DNA of 32,776 nucleotides from assembly GCA_007132185.1 (NCBI GenBank), contig SLPC01000021.1, positions 1 to 32,776 of the forward strand, read 5' to 3'. This document shows positions 1-6,952 of this stretch, in pieces. Position 1 is the stretch's first letter; every line of letters starts with the position of its first letter. This DNA comes from Anaerolineae bacterium (GTDB lineage Bacteria > Chloroflexota > Anaerolineae > UBA1429). Both the position numbers and the translations under genes were made by a program. The notes beneath the pieces were generated by a model. It saw only the letters and a program-made list of their open reading frames with translations. It searched no databases and was not told the DNA's origin.

Positions 1-722
1 ATGGGGTCCGTGGAAACGACCAGCAGCGCGCCCCTGGCATGCACCTCTTTGGCGACGCCGCGCAGGTCGCTGATGCGACCGTAAAAGTCGGGGGTCTGCA
101 CGATCAGGCATGCGGTCTCTGGCCCGACGCGCTCGATCAGGCTCTGCAGGCTGGCGCCGGGGGTCTCGTCGCCCACAATGTCCAACTCCATGGCCTGGGT
201 GTAGGTGCGCACCACCTGCCGGTGCTCGGGATGGATGTCGGGCGAGAGAAGCACCTGGCGGCGTCTGCCCCGCGCCACGCCCACCGCCATGATGGCCGCC
301 TCGGCCATGGCCGTGGCTCCGTCATAGTGGGAAGCGTTGCTGACCTCCATGCCCGTCAACCGACAGATCATGGTCTGGTACTCGAAAATGGTCTGGAGCG
401 TGCCCTGGCTGATCTCGGGCTGATAGGGTGTATAGGCGGTGTAGAACTCGGAGCGCGATGTGATGTGGCGCACGACGCTGGGCACGAAATGACGATAGGC
501 ACCGGCGCCGAGAAAGGAGGGCACGGTCGACAGGTCGAGATTACGCGCACCGAGGGCATGCATTTCTGCCAGCAGCTCGGGCTCGGAGAGCGGCGCCGGT
601 AGGGTAACCTCGGGAAAACGATGGGCCCCGGGCACCGCCTCAAACAGGGCGCGCACCGATGGGCTGCCGATGCGCGACAGCATCTCGCGCCGCTCGGCCT
701 CTGTGTGGGGTACGTACGACAT
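1..722 (-). CDS. gcvPA: Glycine dehydrogenase (decarboxylating) subunit 1, partial (3' end outside window)
   Basis: N-terminal subunit of the split P-protein, the PLP-dependent enzyme that decarboxylates glycine and passes the aminomethyl group to lipoyl-GcvH. The minus-strand reading frame starts MSYVPHTEAERREML and stays open for 240 codons to the window edge. It carries the typical GcvPA stretch YTPYQPEISQGTLQ followed by FEYQTMICRLTGM and SNASHYDGATA. Two-subunit P-proteins (GcvPA plus GcvPB) are usual in Firmicutes, Chloroflexota and archaea; gcvPB is expected just beyond the window but is not seen. The ATG lies 2 bases after the gcvH stop, so it is the last visible gene of the lip-gcvT-gcvH-gcvPA operon and is probably translationally coupled to gcvH. 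The PLP lysine is not expected in this half. Confidence 0.95.
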   Translation of the reverse strand, partial: MSYVPHTEAERREMLSRIGSPSVRALFEAVPGAHRFPEVTLPAPLSEPELLAEMHALGARNLDLSTVPSFLGAGAYRHFVPSVVRHITSRSEFYTAYTPYQPEISQGTLQTIFEYQTMICRLTGMEVSNASHYDGATAMAEAAIMAVGVARGRRRQVLLSPDIHPEHRQVVRTYTQAMELDIVGDETPGASLQSLIERVGPETACLIVQTPDFYGRISDLRGVAKEVHARGALLVVSTDP

Positions 723-724
723 GC

Positions 725-1120
725 CTAGCCTTCCTGCTCTGCCACAAATTCGCGATACTCGTCGGGACTCATCAGATCATCCATCTCGTCAGGATCAGCG
801 ACCTTGATGCGGATGAACCAGCCATCACCATAGGGCTCGTCGTTCACCAGCTCGGGCGCGTCCTCCAAGGCGTCGTTCACTTCGATGATCTCGCCGCTGA
901 TGGGCAGGTACACATCCGAGGCGGCCTTGACCGATTCCACCACGGCAAAGGGCTCGCCCTGGGCAAAGGTATCGCCGATCTCGGGCAGTTCGACAAAGAC
1001 GACGTCCGTCAGTTCCTGCTGCGCATAGTCACTGATGCCAACGGTGGCCGTATCGCCCGTTACCTGGATCCATTCATGATTCTCAGCGTAGCGGCAATCA
1101 GAGTTCACCTCAAAGGCCAT
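725..1120 (-). CDS. gcvH: Glycine cleavage system H protein
   Basis: Lipoyl carrier protein of the glycine cleavage system; it shuttles the aminomethyl intermediate between P, T and L proteins. The product is 131 aa, the usual H-protein length. The N-terminus has YAENHEWIQV, and the lipoylation motif ESVKAASD places the modified lysine at K65, followed by the conserved GEIIEVND hairpin and a C-terminal helical region (DEYREFV). The start is set by an AAGGAG box about 8 bases upstream. It sits between gcvT and gcvPA. Its octanoyl/lipoyl group would be the natural substrate of the two radical-SAM proteins encoded upstream in the same operon (inference). Confidence 0.97.
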   Translation of the reverse strand: MAFEVNSDCRYAENHEWIQVTGDTATVGISDYAQQELTDVVFVELPEIGDTFAQGEPFAVVESVKAASDVYLPISGEIIEVNDALEDAPELVNDEPYGDGWFIRIKVADPDEMDDLMSPDEYREFVAEQEG

Positions 1121-1147
1121 GTTAGGGGCTCCTTTCGTTCGGCTCTG

Positions 1148-2236
1148 CTACGATGATCTGTAAAAGGGGCGCTTGACGATGCGCGCGGCGCGCACACGGC
1201 CCCTGATTACGATTCCGATCTCGGTCCCCACGGCGGCATGCTTGGCAGGCACGTAGGCCATACCCAGGAACTTTTCCAGGGTCGGAGCGTAGACGCCGCT
1301 GGTGACGTGGCCACACACGTCTCCCTCGATCTCGACGGCAAAACCGTGGCGGGGCACACTGCGCTCGGTCATCTCGAAACCCACCAGCCTTCTGGCGGGG
1401 CCTTCGACGCGCTCCTTCAACAAAGAGTCACGCCCCACAAACTGGCCCTTTTTCAGGGCCACAGCCCAGCCCAGCCCGGCCTGGAGCGGGCTAATATCGG
1501 GGCCCAACTCGTGCCCATAGAGAGGCATGCAGGGCTCGAAACGCAACGAGTCGCGGGCGGCCAGACCCACGGGCAACAGGTCCAGGGGCTCTCCCGCCGA
1601 TAACAGGGCGCGCCAGACCGGCACTGCATTTTCTGCGCTCAGGTATAGCTCGAACCCATCCTCGCCGGTATAGCCCGTGCGCCCAATGATGGCATCTGCC
1701 TCACCGATCCTCGACTCGTCTACCCGAAACCGGCTCAGATCACCCAGGTTCAGCGGCGTCAATGGCTGGAGCACCTCTTGGGCGCGGGGACCCTGTAACG
1801 CCAGCATACAGGTGCGCTCGGAGGCATCCTCGATCTGGACATCAAACCCCGTGCGCTGATAGTCAAACCAGCGCAGGTCCTTGTCCGTGTTGGCCGCATT
1901 GACCACCACCAGATAGCCGCCCGTCAGGTGATAGATGAACGTGTCGTCCACCAGGCCGCCATCGGCATAACACAAGGGGGCATATCCAGCGTCGCCCTCG
2001 TCGAGGCGCCGGATGTTCGAGGTGGCCACATGCTGCAAAAAGGGCAGCGCGTCGGGCCCCGCTACGGTGATCTGACCCATGTGCGACAGGTCGAATAGCC
2101 CCACAGCCTCGCGCACACGCAGGTGCTCGGCGATGGGGCCAGCGGAATAGCTGACGGGCATCTCCCAGCCTGCAAAGTCGGTCATCTTGGCGCCCAGGGC
2201 CAGATGTTCAGCATATAGCGGCGTCTGTTTGCTCAT
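1148..2236 (-). CDS. gcvT: Glycine cleavage system T protein (aminomethyltransferase)
   Basis: Transfers the methylene group from aminomethyl-lipoyl-GcvH to tetrahydrofolate, releasing ammonia. The product is 362 aa, a normal length. The N-terminus TPLYAEHLALGAKMTDFAGW, the motif GLFDLSHMGQ near residue 47 and GGLVDDTFIYHL near residue 93 are typical; the VDD acidic pair (D97/D98) corresponds to the catalytic/folate-binding Asp region of the family. The GCV_T C-terminal barrel follows (RSVPRHGFAV, GHVTSGVYAPTLEKFLGMAYV). A GAGGAGG box precedes the ATG. It lies 27 bases upstream of gcvH and 30 bases downstream of the BioB-like radical-SAM gene, in one operon. Confidence 0.97.
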   Translation of the reverse strand: MSKQTPLYAEHLALGAKMTDFAGWEMPVSYSAGPIAEHLRVREAVGLFDLSHMGQITVAGPDALPFLQHVATSNIRRLDEGDAGYAPLCYADGGLVDDTFIYHLTGGYLVVVNAANTDKDLRWFDYQRTGFDVQIEDASERTCMLALQGPRAQEVLQPLTPLNLGDLSRFRVDESRIGEADAIIGRTGYTGEDGFELYLSAENAVPVWRALLSAGEPLDLLPVGLAARDSLRFEPCMPLYGHELGPDISPLQAGLGWAVALKKGQFVGRDSLLKERVEGPARRLVGFEMTERSVPRHGFAVEIEGDVCGHVTSGVYAPTLEKFLGMAYVPAKHAAVGTEIGIVIRGRVRAARIVKRPFYRSS

Positions 2237-2266
2237 GGCCTCCTCGATTCACCGAATGCGCTAACC

Positions 2267-3283
2267 CTACATCTCCAGGCTATGGAGCAGGCACGCGATC
2301 TCTCTATCTGCCTCTTGGGCCATCAGGGGCCGGGGATAGTTGTACATGGGACCACTGGGCCGCTCATTATAGTAGGGGCGGTTGCAATCGAGACAGCCGG
2401 CGGTGCGAAACGCCTCGCCGCCCGCCAGCCAGACAGCCAACGCATCCCCAGTCGCGCCATAGTCCATCAGCCGTCCTCCCGAAAAGAGCCAGGCATCCAC
2501 GACGCTCAGCCCTTCCTTGAGCAGCCAGAGCCCGGCCTGCACCCGACGATAGCTCTCCAGCCCTGGCGCCTGCCCGTCTGCCAGGTGGGTACCCGGCACC
2601 GGCGTAAAAGCGAACAGGCCAATGTGGACCCTCATACGCAGCAGGGTCTGCGCCAGGTTGAGCAGTTCCTCCTCGGTCTCGCCCAGCCCGGCGATCAGAT
2701 GGGTCGCGATCTGGCCGGGGAAATGCCCGGCTGCTGCCCGCAAGAGTCTCCAGGAGCGTTCCCATGAGCCGCCCTTGATCCGGGCATGCAGCTCGGGTGT
2801 GGCTGCATCCAGGGCGATGGTCACCCGCTGCGCGCCGACGCTCAGCAACGCCTCGATCTCTTGCAGGTCACTCACGCCAATGGAGACGCAGATCGGCACC
2901 CCACCGACCTGGGCCAGCGCCGCGACAGCTTGCTGCGCCATGCGGTGAGAACCGGGGCTCTGGGTAACCTGAAAGCAGGCACGTCGAATGTCGCCTCGTT
3001 CGGCGGCCGCTGCGATGGCCTGTACCGTCTCGTCAGGCGAAAACGCGGGCCAGTTCACCCGCGAGAGCTGGTCAGCCCGCGCATCGCTGGTGCGGGCCTG
3101 AGCGCAAAAGGCACAATCCGCGGAGCACCGCTCGCCGAGCATCAGGTACGCGGTGGTGGGCGGCGCATCCAGCGCCGCGGGACGCAACCCCAACACGGCG
3201 GCGCTGCCCGTAGAGACGCGCCAGAGCGGCTCGGCACCTGCGGGCAGAACGCTGTTATCAGAGTCTAGTACAGGGCGCAACAT
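2267..3283 (-). CDS. BioB-like radical-SAM protein, LipS1/LipS2-type lipoyl synthase component (candidate)
   Basis: Radical-SAM enzyme of 338 aa. The [4Fe-4S]-SAM motif is C53-x3-C57-x2-C60 (ERCSADCAFCAQA), followed by a TIM-barrel-like body (QVTQSPGSHRMAQQ, GVPICVSIGV, LIAGLGETEEE). A second cysteine pair, C297/C300, lies in the C-terminal motif AGCLDCNRPYYNERPSGP and could ligand an auxiliary cluster. It would usually be auto-named biotin synthase. Two BioB-like proteins, TK2109 and TK2248 of Thermococcus kodakarensis, were shown to form a non-LipA lipoyl synthase (LipS1/LipS2). The pairing with a second such protein and position just upstream of gcvT-gcvH make that role likely here (inference). 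I cannot say from sequence alone which of the two is LipS1. Its start overlaps the previous gene by 19 bases, suggesting translational coupling. Confidence 0.75.
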   Translation of the reverse strand: MLRPVLDSDNSVLPAGAEPLWRVSTGSAAVLGLRPAALDAPPTTAYLMLGERCSADCAFCAQARTSDARADQLSRVNWPAFSPDETVQAIAAAAERGDIRRACFQVTQSPGSHRMAQQAVAALAQVGGVPICVSIGVSDLQEIEALLSVGAQRVTIALDAATPELHARIKGGSWERSWRLLRAAAGHFPGQIATHLIAGLGETEEELLNLAQTLLRMRVHIGLFAFTPVPGTHLADGQAPGLESYRRVQAGLWLLKEGLSVVDAWLFSGGRLMDYGATGDALAVWLAGGEAFRTAGCLDCNRPYYNERPSGPMYNYPRPLMAQEADREIACLLHSLEM

Positions 3284-4146
3284 TCATCCCCCCAGATGAC
3301 GCGCAAACCGGCATCCTGGGCGGCCTGTTCCGCAGCCCGCGTCGGGTTCACGATGAGGTTGAGGCCGCAGCCCACCGCCAGCGCATCCAGTTGCTGCCGA
3401 TAGCGGCCGTGGGGACGCATGCAGCCCAGATAGAGCGATGCTTTAGGCAGTAGACAGCGGGCATGGGCCAGCAGCTCGGCCACCTGATCCAGGGCAGGCG
3501 GCTGGCGGGATGCATAGCGGGTGCCCGGCGTGGGGATAAACACGATCAGAATGACCCGCTCCACACCTTCAGCGGCCAGAGCTTCCAGTGCTGCCGCCTC
3601 GCCCCGAATCTCGCCCCCATGGAGCCCTATGGTGACATGGGGGACCACAGGAGCAACCTGCTTTAGGAGACGCAGTGTATCGACATAATCATCCAACGTG
3701 ACATCCAGGCCATAGACCTCGCGGGCCGTGATAGCGTCCCCAACAATATCGAACGAGATCGTATCCACCAGCGGGGCCAGGCCCTCCAGATCCTCGGGCT
3801 CGACGAGGCCCAGGTGCCAGTTGAGTCTGCGCCCCGCGCCTAGTCGCGCAATCGCCTCCAGATGCCCCTTGACGGGCACGCGCCCCCGGCCGTCACAGCC
3901 CCCCGAGATCAACAGACTGCGAGCACCGTTGAGATGCACATGGTCGATGGGCTGCATGTGCTCCAGATAGTGGCCGCCACAATGAGCACAATTCAGGGCG
4001 CACCCCGTCCCCGTGACGCTCACAGGCGTTGTGGCCGAGGGGCGCACGAATGTGATGGCAGGGTCATGATGCGCCATGCGAACGCGCCATGCGTCGCAGA
4101 TACAAGTTTTGTTGGTCGGTCGTTTGGGCTTGTGTACTGATGCCAT
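3265..4146 (-). CDS. Radical-SAM protein, second LipS1/LipS2-type lipoyl synthase component (candidate)
   Basis: Radical-SAM protein of 293 aa and first gene of the glycine-cleavage operon. The cluster motif is C49-x3-C53-x2-C56 in SVTGTGCALNCAHCGGHYL. Further along are LLISGGCDGRGRVPVKGH, HVTIGLHGGEIRGE and, near the C-terminus, YLGCMRPHGRYRQQLDALAV; the protein ends GDECCALY with C289/C290. It is the partner of the BioB-like protein encoded next. By analogy with the archaeal LipS1/LipS2 pair, the two would insert sulfur at C6 and C8 of octanoyl-GcvH (inference). Start choice: the stretch DAWRVRMAHHDPAITF before the cluster looks family-like, which favours the ATG at 4146 over the internal ATG at 4077. 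No ribosome-binding site precedes 4146, and a promoter -10 box lies only 10-15 bases upstream. Confidence 0.72.
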   Translation of the reverse strand: MASVHKPKRPTNKTCICDAWRVRMAHHDPAITFVRPSATTPVSVTGTGCALNCAHCGGHYLEHMQPIDHVHLNGARSLLISGGCDGRGRVPVKGHLEAIARLGAGRRLNWHLGLVEPEDLEGLAPLVDTISFDIVGDAITAREVYGLDVTLDDYVDTLRLLKQVAPVVPHVTIGLHGGEIRGEAAALEALAAEGVERVILIVFIPTPGTRYASRQPPALDQVAELLAHARCLLPKASLYLGCMRPHGRYRQQLDALAVGCGLNLIVNPTRAAEQAAQDAGLRVIWGDECCALY

Positions 4147-4155
4147 ATCGTCGAG

Positions 4156-4184
4156 AGTATAACAGCATTGAAGGGGAGGGTCAA
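4156..4184 (-). promoter_or_regulatory. sigma70-like promoter of the lip-gcv operon, near-leaderless
   Basis: On the minus strand, TTGACC (4184-4179) is separated by 17 bases from TATACT (4161-4156). The predicted transcript start near 4149-4150 is only about 3-4 bases before the ATG at 4146. There is therefore no room for a Shine-Dalgarno site or a glycine riboswitch. Confidence 0.75.
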
Positions 4185-4249
4185 AGCTTCGGCTGGGCCA
4201 TCAGGGCATCAAGTGATGTGCCAGGATAGTGCGCTTGCCGTCCAGACCC

Positions 4250-4255
4250 TATAAT
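4250..4255 (+). promoter_or_regulatory. -10 box of the macrodomain gene
   Basis: A perfect TATAAT lies about 40 bases before the macrodomain ATG. A convincing -35 hexamer at 16-18 bases spacing is not visible (4227-4232 reads TAGTGC). It is divergent to the lip-gcv promoter. Confidence 0.5.
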
Positions 4256-4295
4256 AGAGACAAGATGGGCAAGACGATCCTGGAGGCAGAGTAGG

Positions 4296-4847
4296 ATGGC
4301 AGATCAAGACAAGCATGCAAGAATCATGGAGCGGATACGGGTTGTGCAGGGTGACATCACCAAGATGAAGGTGGATGCCATCGTGAATGCCGCCAACCCG
4401 TGGCTCTCGCCCGGAGGTGGCGTGAGCGGCGCGATCCATCGGGCGGCGGGGCCAGCCCTGGCGGAGGAGAGCAGTACGTTGGGTGGCTGCCCCACAGGCG
4501 AGGCGCGCATCACAGGAGGCCATGACCTGCCCGCATGCCATGTGATCCATACGGTGGGCCCAGTATGGCATGGCGGCGATCAGGGCGAAGATGGCATGTT
4601 GGCGTCCTGCTACCGCAACAGCCTGGCGCTAGCCGCTGACCATGGCATCGAGACCATCGCCTTTCCTGCCATAAGCACCGGGGTGTATGGGTTTCCCGCG
4701 GAGCGCGCTGCCCGTATCGCGGTGGACGCGATCTATGAGCACCTCGCGTCACATACGCTCCCCAAGCGGGTGGACCTGGTGGCGTTTGGCGCCGAGGCAG
4801 AGGATCTGCTGGCAAGCGCTCTGGCTCAAAAGGCAGAGAGCGCCTGA
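4296..4847 (+). CDS. Macrodomain protein, MacroD/YmdB-like (ADP-ribose or O-acetyl-ADP-ribose hydrolase family)
   Basis: A single macrodomain of 183 aa, a fold that binds ADP-ribose; MacroD-class members deacetylate O-acetyl-ADP-ribose and remove mono-ADP-ribose. Visible elements: [21 protein letters not shown] (D20 adenine contact, N31-A-A-N34), the glycine loop [24 protein letters not shown], and the phosphate loop [10 protein letters not shown]. The MacroD/YmdB loop normally reads [13 protein letters not shown], with a catalytic-proposed Asp; here that position is Ser (S44), so hydrolase activity is uncertain. The start is supported by GGAGG at 4282-4286; a second ATG at codon 11 also fits the domain boundary. 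It is a single gene between divergent and convergent neighbours, with no obvious partner. Confidence 0.9.
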   Translation: MADQDKHARIMERIRVVQGDITKMKVDAIVNAANPWLSPGGGVSGAIHRAAGPALAEESSTLGGCPTGEARITGGHDLPACHVIHTVGPVWHGGDQGEDGMLASCYRNSLALAADHGIETIAFPAISTGVYGFPAERAARIAVDAIYEHLASHTLPKRVDLVAFGAEAEDLLASALAQKAESA

Positions 4848-4917
4848 CGTATCACGCCGGAGAAACCAGCCTATAAAAGAGACCGGCATCGGCCCAAAGG
4901 TTGGCGCTGGGCCCGGC

Positions 4918-5688
4918 CTACTCCTCTGGCGGCTTGTCCCGCCAGAGCTCTTGTCGGTCGCGCTCGCGCTGCCGTCTGAGAAGCATCGCATAGCCGATGC
5001 CGACCAGCAGCACCACCGCGACGGCCACAAAGCCTCCGTAGCTGCGCGATGCCTCTGTATCGACCGGCATGTTCGCCGCCGAGGCCTGCTCGCGGGCAAC
5101 CGCGGTGGAGATTAGCATCGCCGCACGATCGGGCGTGGATGTCGTCCGCGCGGCGGGAATGGCTGTCGGCGCCGGGTATTCACCCTCGGTTTCCGGAGCC
5201 TCCACGGGCGTCGCCGGGGATGGCGTCGCTGTCACCGCTCCTATGGGTGTGGGTGTCACCGGCGTTGGGGCCTCGGGCGTAGCCACCGTTGGCGTCGTGA
5301 TCGGATACGGCGGGGCCGTCTCTGTCACATCGGGCATCGGCGTAAAGGTCTGCGTTGGCCTCAGAGTGGGGGTGGCCGTCTTGTCCGGTGGCGGTGTGGG
5401 CTCTGGGGGCACGGTAGGCTCGGGCGGGGTTGTGGGCTCGGGCGGCCCTGCATATGGATCATGGGTCGGGAAGAGGGGCGGCGGTGGCCCTGCGTACGGA
5501 TCGTGAGTGGGTGGCATGGGCGGTATAGGATACGAGTCCTGCGCAGATGCCACGTCAGGCAGCGCTAACGCAGCTCGGTCTAGGGCAGTCCTTAGGCTGG
5601 GACCAAGCCCAAGGCCTGCCAGCAGCAACAGTGCCAATACGATGAACAACGCTCTTTTCCCGATGCTGGACAACAGGATCACACGCAT
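4918..5688 (-). CDS. Pro/Thr-rich protein with two membrane segments, unknown function
   Basis: I do not recognise a family. The 256-aa product has an N-terminal hydrophobic segment (about residues 12-34), then about 170 residues of Pro/Thr/Glu-rich low-complexity sequence, and a C-terminal hydrophobic segment (VAVAVVLLVGIGYAML, about 218-233) with a basic tail RRQRERDRQ. The low-complexity part opens with a duplicated THDPYAGPP motif and continues with PEPT/TPTPT runs, as in surface linkers of Chloroflexota. The layout suggests an extracytoplasmic stalk anchored at one or both ends. It follows the HIT gene by 12 bases and is last in the operon. An AGAAGGG box directly abuts the ATG; the GTG two codons later (5682) would have a normal 6-base spacing and may be the true start. 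Confidence 0.75.
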   Translation of the reverse strand: MRVILLSSIGKRALFIVLALLLLAGLGLGPSLRTALDRAALALPDVASAQDSYPIPPMPPTHDPYAGPPPPLFPTHDPYAGPPEPTTPPEPTVPPEPTPPPDKTATPTLRPTQTFTPMPDVTETAPPYPITTPTVATPEAPTPVTPTPIGAVTATPSPATPVEAPETEGEYPAPTAIPAARTTSTPDRAAMLISTAVAREQASAANMPVDTEASRSYGGFVAVAVVLLVGIGYAMLLRRQRERDRQELWRDKPPEE

Positions 5689-5700
5689 CCCTTCTGCTGA

Positions 5701-6258
5701 TTATGAGTCTTCGGGGGCGTCCTCTGCCTCATCAGGCTGTTGCTTGGGGCCGAAAGGCTCTGTATTACCGGGCGCACAGCGGAAATCAAAGGCTGGCTTG
5801 AGCTCATCAAAGCAGTCGCGCAGCCCTTCGATAATAATGTTTGTGTCACTAATGACGGCCATGAAACTGGTGTCTCCGGTCCAGCGAGGCACAATGTGAA
5901 AGTGCATGTGATCCTGAATGCCGGCGCCCGCCGTCGCGCCCAGATTCAGTCCTACATTGAACCCGTGTGGCTGCATGACCTCGCGCAGGACCTCGAGACA
6001 TACGTTCACCTGTTGCAGCATCTCGATCTGTGCGTCGCAAGGGACATCAGTAAGCATGGCGATGTGCTCATAGGGGATGACCAGCAGATGTCCATTGGTA
6101 TAGGGGTAACGGTTCATCATGACATAGGAGTGCTTACCCCGGGACAGAATCAGGTTCTCATCCTCATCCTCGATATCGGGCGCCATGCAGAAAACGCAGC
6201 CATCTGGCTTGCGCCCTCGGACATAGTTGATGCGCCAGGGGGACCAGATCTGTTGCAC
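5701..6258 (-). CDS. HIT-family hydrolase/phosphorylase, Ap4A-phosphorylase-like
   Basis: A histidine-triad nucleotide-binding protein of 185 aa. The N-terminus QQIWSPWRINYV followed by C21-x2-C24 (GCVFC) resembles the bacterial Ap4A phosphorylase-like HIT proteins (mycobacterial Rv2613c type). The triad is QDHMHFHIVPRW, with H117, H119 (nucleophile) and H121. The family breaks down or phosphorolyses dinucleoside polyphosphates such as Ap4A; the exact substrate here is inferred. The start is the GTG at 6258, because AAAGGAGG lies about 10 bases upstream and the domain begins there. A longer upstream reading would run back through the preceding gene. The tail after residue 160 is acidic and disordered. 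Confidence 0.9.
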   Translation of the reverse strand: MQQIWSPWRINYVRGRKPDGCVFCMAPDIEDEDENLILSRGKHSYVMMNRYPYTNGHLLVIPYEHIAMLTDVPCDAQIEMLQQVNVCLEVLREVMQPHGFNVGLNLGATAGAGIQDHMHFHIVPRWTGDTSFMAVISDTNIIIEGLRDCFDELKPAFDFRCAPGNTEPFGPKQQPDEAEDAPEDS

Positions 6259-6274
6259 TGCGTTTCGCCCTCCT

Positions 6275-6952
6275 TTATTCCCAGATGAGACGTGTCCGGC
6301 AGATACGATAGTGATCGATGGGCAGCTCCAGCTCTTGCAGCAACTCCTCTGGCCGGCCTGAACCTTGCGAGCCGGATCGCATGCGGAGATGCAGCTCATG
6401 CTCCCAGACGCCATCGTCAGAGTCTGGTTGTCCGCCTATATAGGCCAACGCATGGATCCGTGAGCGCAGATCATACTCCTGTTGGCGTCCCTTGCGCACC
6501 CGCGTGCGCAGGATCTGCTCCTGCTCCATCAACGCCTCTAGTGCACCCTGCATCTCAGTCGGTTCGGCCTCACTCCAGACCTGAACCGTATACTCGGCCT
6601 CGCGCATCTGGGCCTGCAGAACAGGCGCATTCAGCGATACCGTCTGCGCGCTCTTGATCTCGAGTCCTCGCGGACACTGGGCGCGCATTCGGGGCAGGAT
6701 CTCGTCTGGGTCTACCGCCTCGCGCAGGTAGACATCCAGCCATTCGGCGCTACTAAGATAGCCAACGGGCAGCGGCGCCGCAAACTGCAGGCGAGGGTGT
6801 GGATGATAGCCCTGGGTATAGGCCATCGGCACCTGTGCCCGCCGCAACAGACGCTCCCACAGGCGGCCCATATCCAACACCGATACATACTGGAGTGGGT
6901 TACTGATACGATAGCCCACGCGTAGCCGCTGAACGGCCTCGCCCCTGGTCAT
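6275..6952 (-). CDS. DUF2344 / TIGR03936 family protein
   Basis: A 225-aa protein of the DUF2344 family, which is found beside or fused to TIGR03960 radical-SAM proteins. Family features: RLRVGYRISNPLQYVSVLDM at the start, then LLRRAQVPMAYTQGYHPHPRLQFAAPLPVG. Function is not established; the constant pairing suggests a partner or substrate-handling role for the radical-SAM enzyme. The ATG overlaps the stop codon of the upstream radical-SAM gene in the sequence TGATG, so the two are probably translationally coupled. A GTG at 6967 would add five residues and has no better ribosome-binding site. Confidence 0.9.
   Translation of the reverse strand: MTRGEAVQRLRVGYRISNPLQYVSVLDMGRLWERLLRRAQVPMAYTQGYHPHPRLQFAAPLPVGYLSSAEWLDVYLREAVDPDEILPRMRAQCPRGLEIKSAQTVSLNAPVLQAQMREAEYTVQVWSEAEPTEMQGALEALMEQEQILRTRVRKGRQQEYDLRSRIHALAYIGGQPDSDDGVWEHELHLRMRSGSQGSGRPEELLQELELPIDHYRICRTRLIWE

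Noticed and set aside
2267-3283. Biotin synthase (BioB) for the BioB-like radical-SAM gene
   Set aside because: It sits in a glycine-cleavage operon with a second radical-SAM gene and carries a C-terminal CNRPYYNERP motif not known to me from BioB. A LipS-type role fits better, though only an alignment would settle it.
4147-4295. Glycine riboswitch before the gcv operon
   Set aside because: The promoter -10 box ends 10 bases before the start codon, so no leader exists in which a riboswitch could fold, and the other strand reads into the macrodomain gene.
5069-5506. Gly/Val-rich plus-strand open frame of 145 codons
   Set aside because: It is antisense to the Pro/Thr-rich protein gene. The bias of that low-complexity sequence keeps the opposite frame open and gives its repetitive composition; it has no ribosome-binding site.
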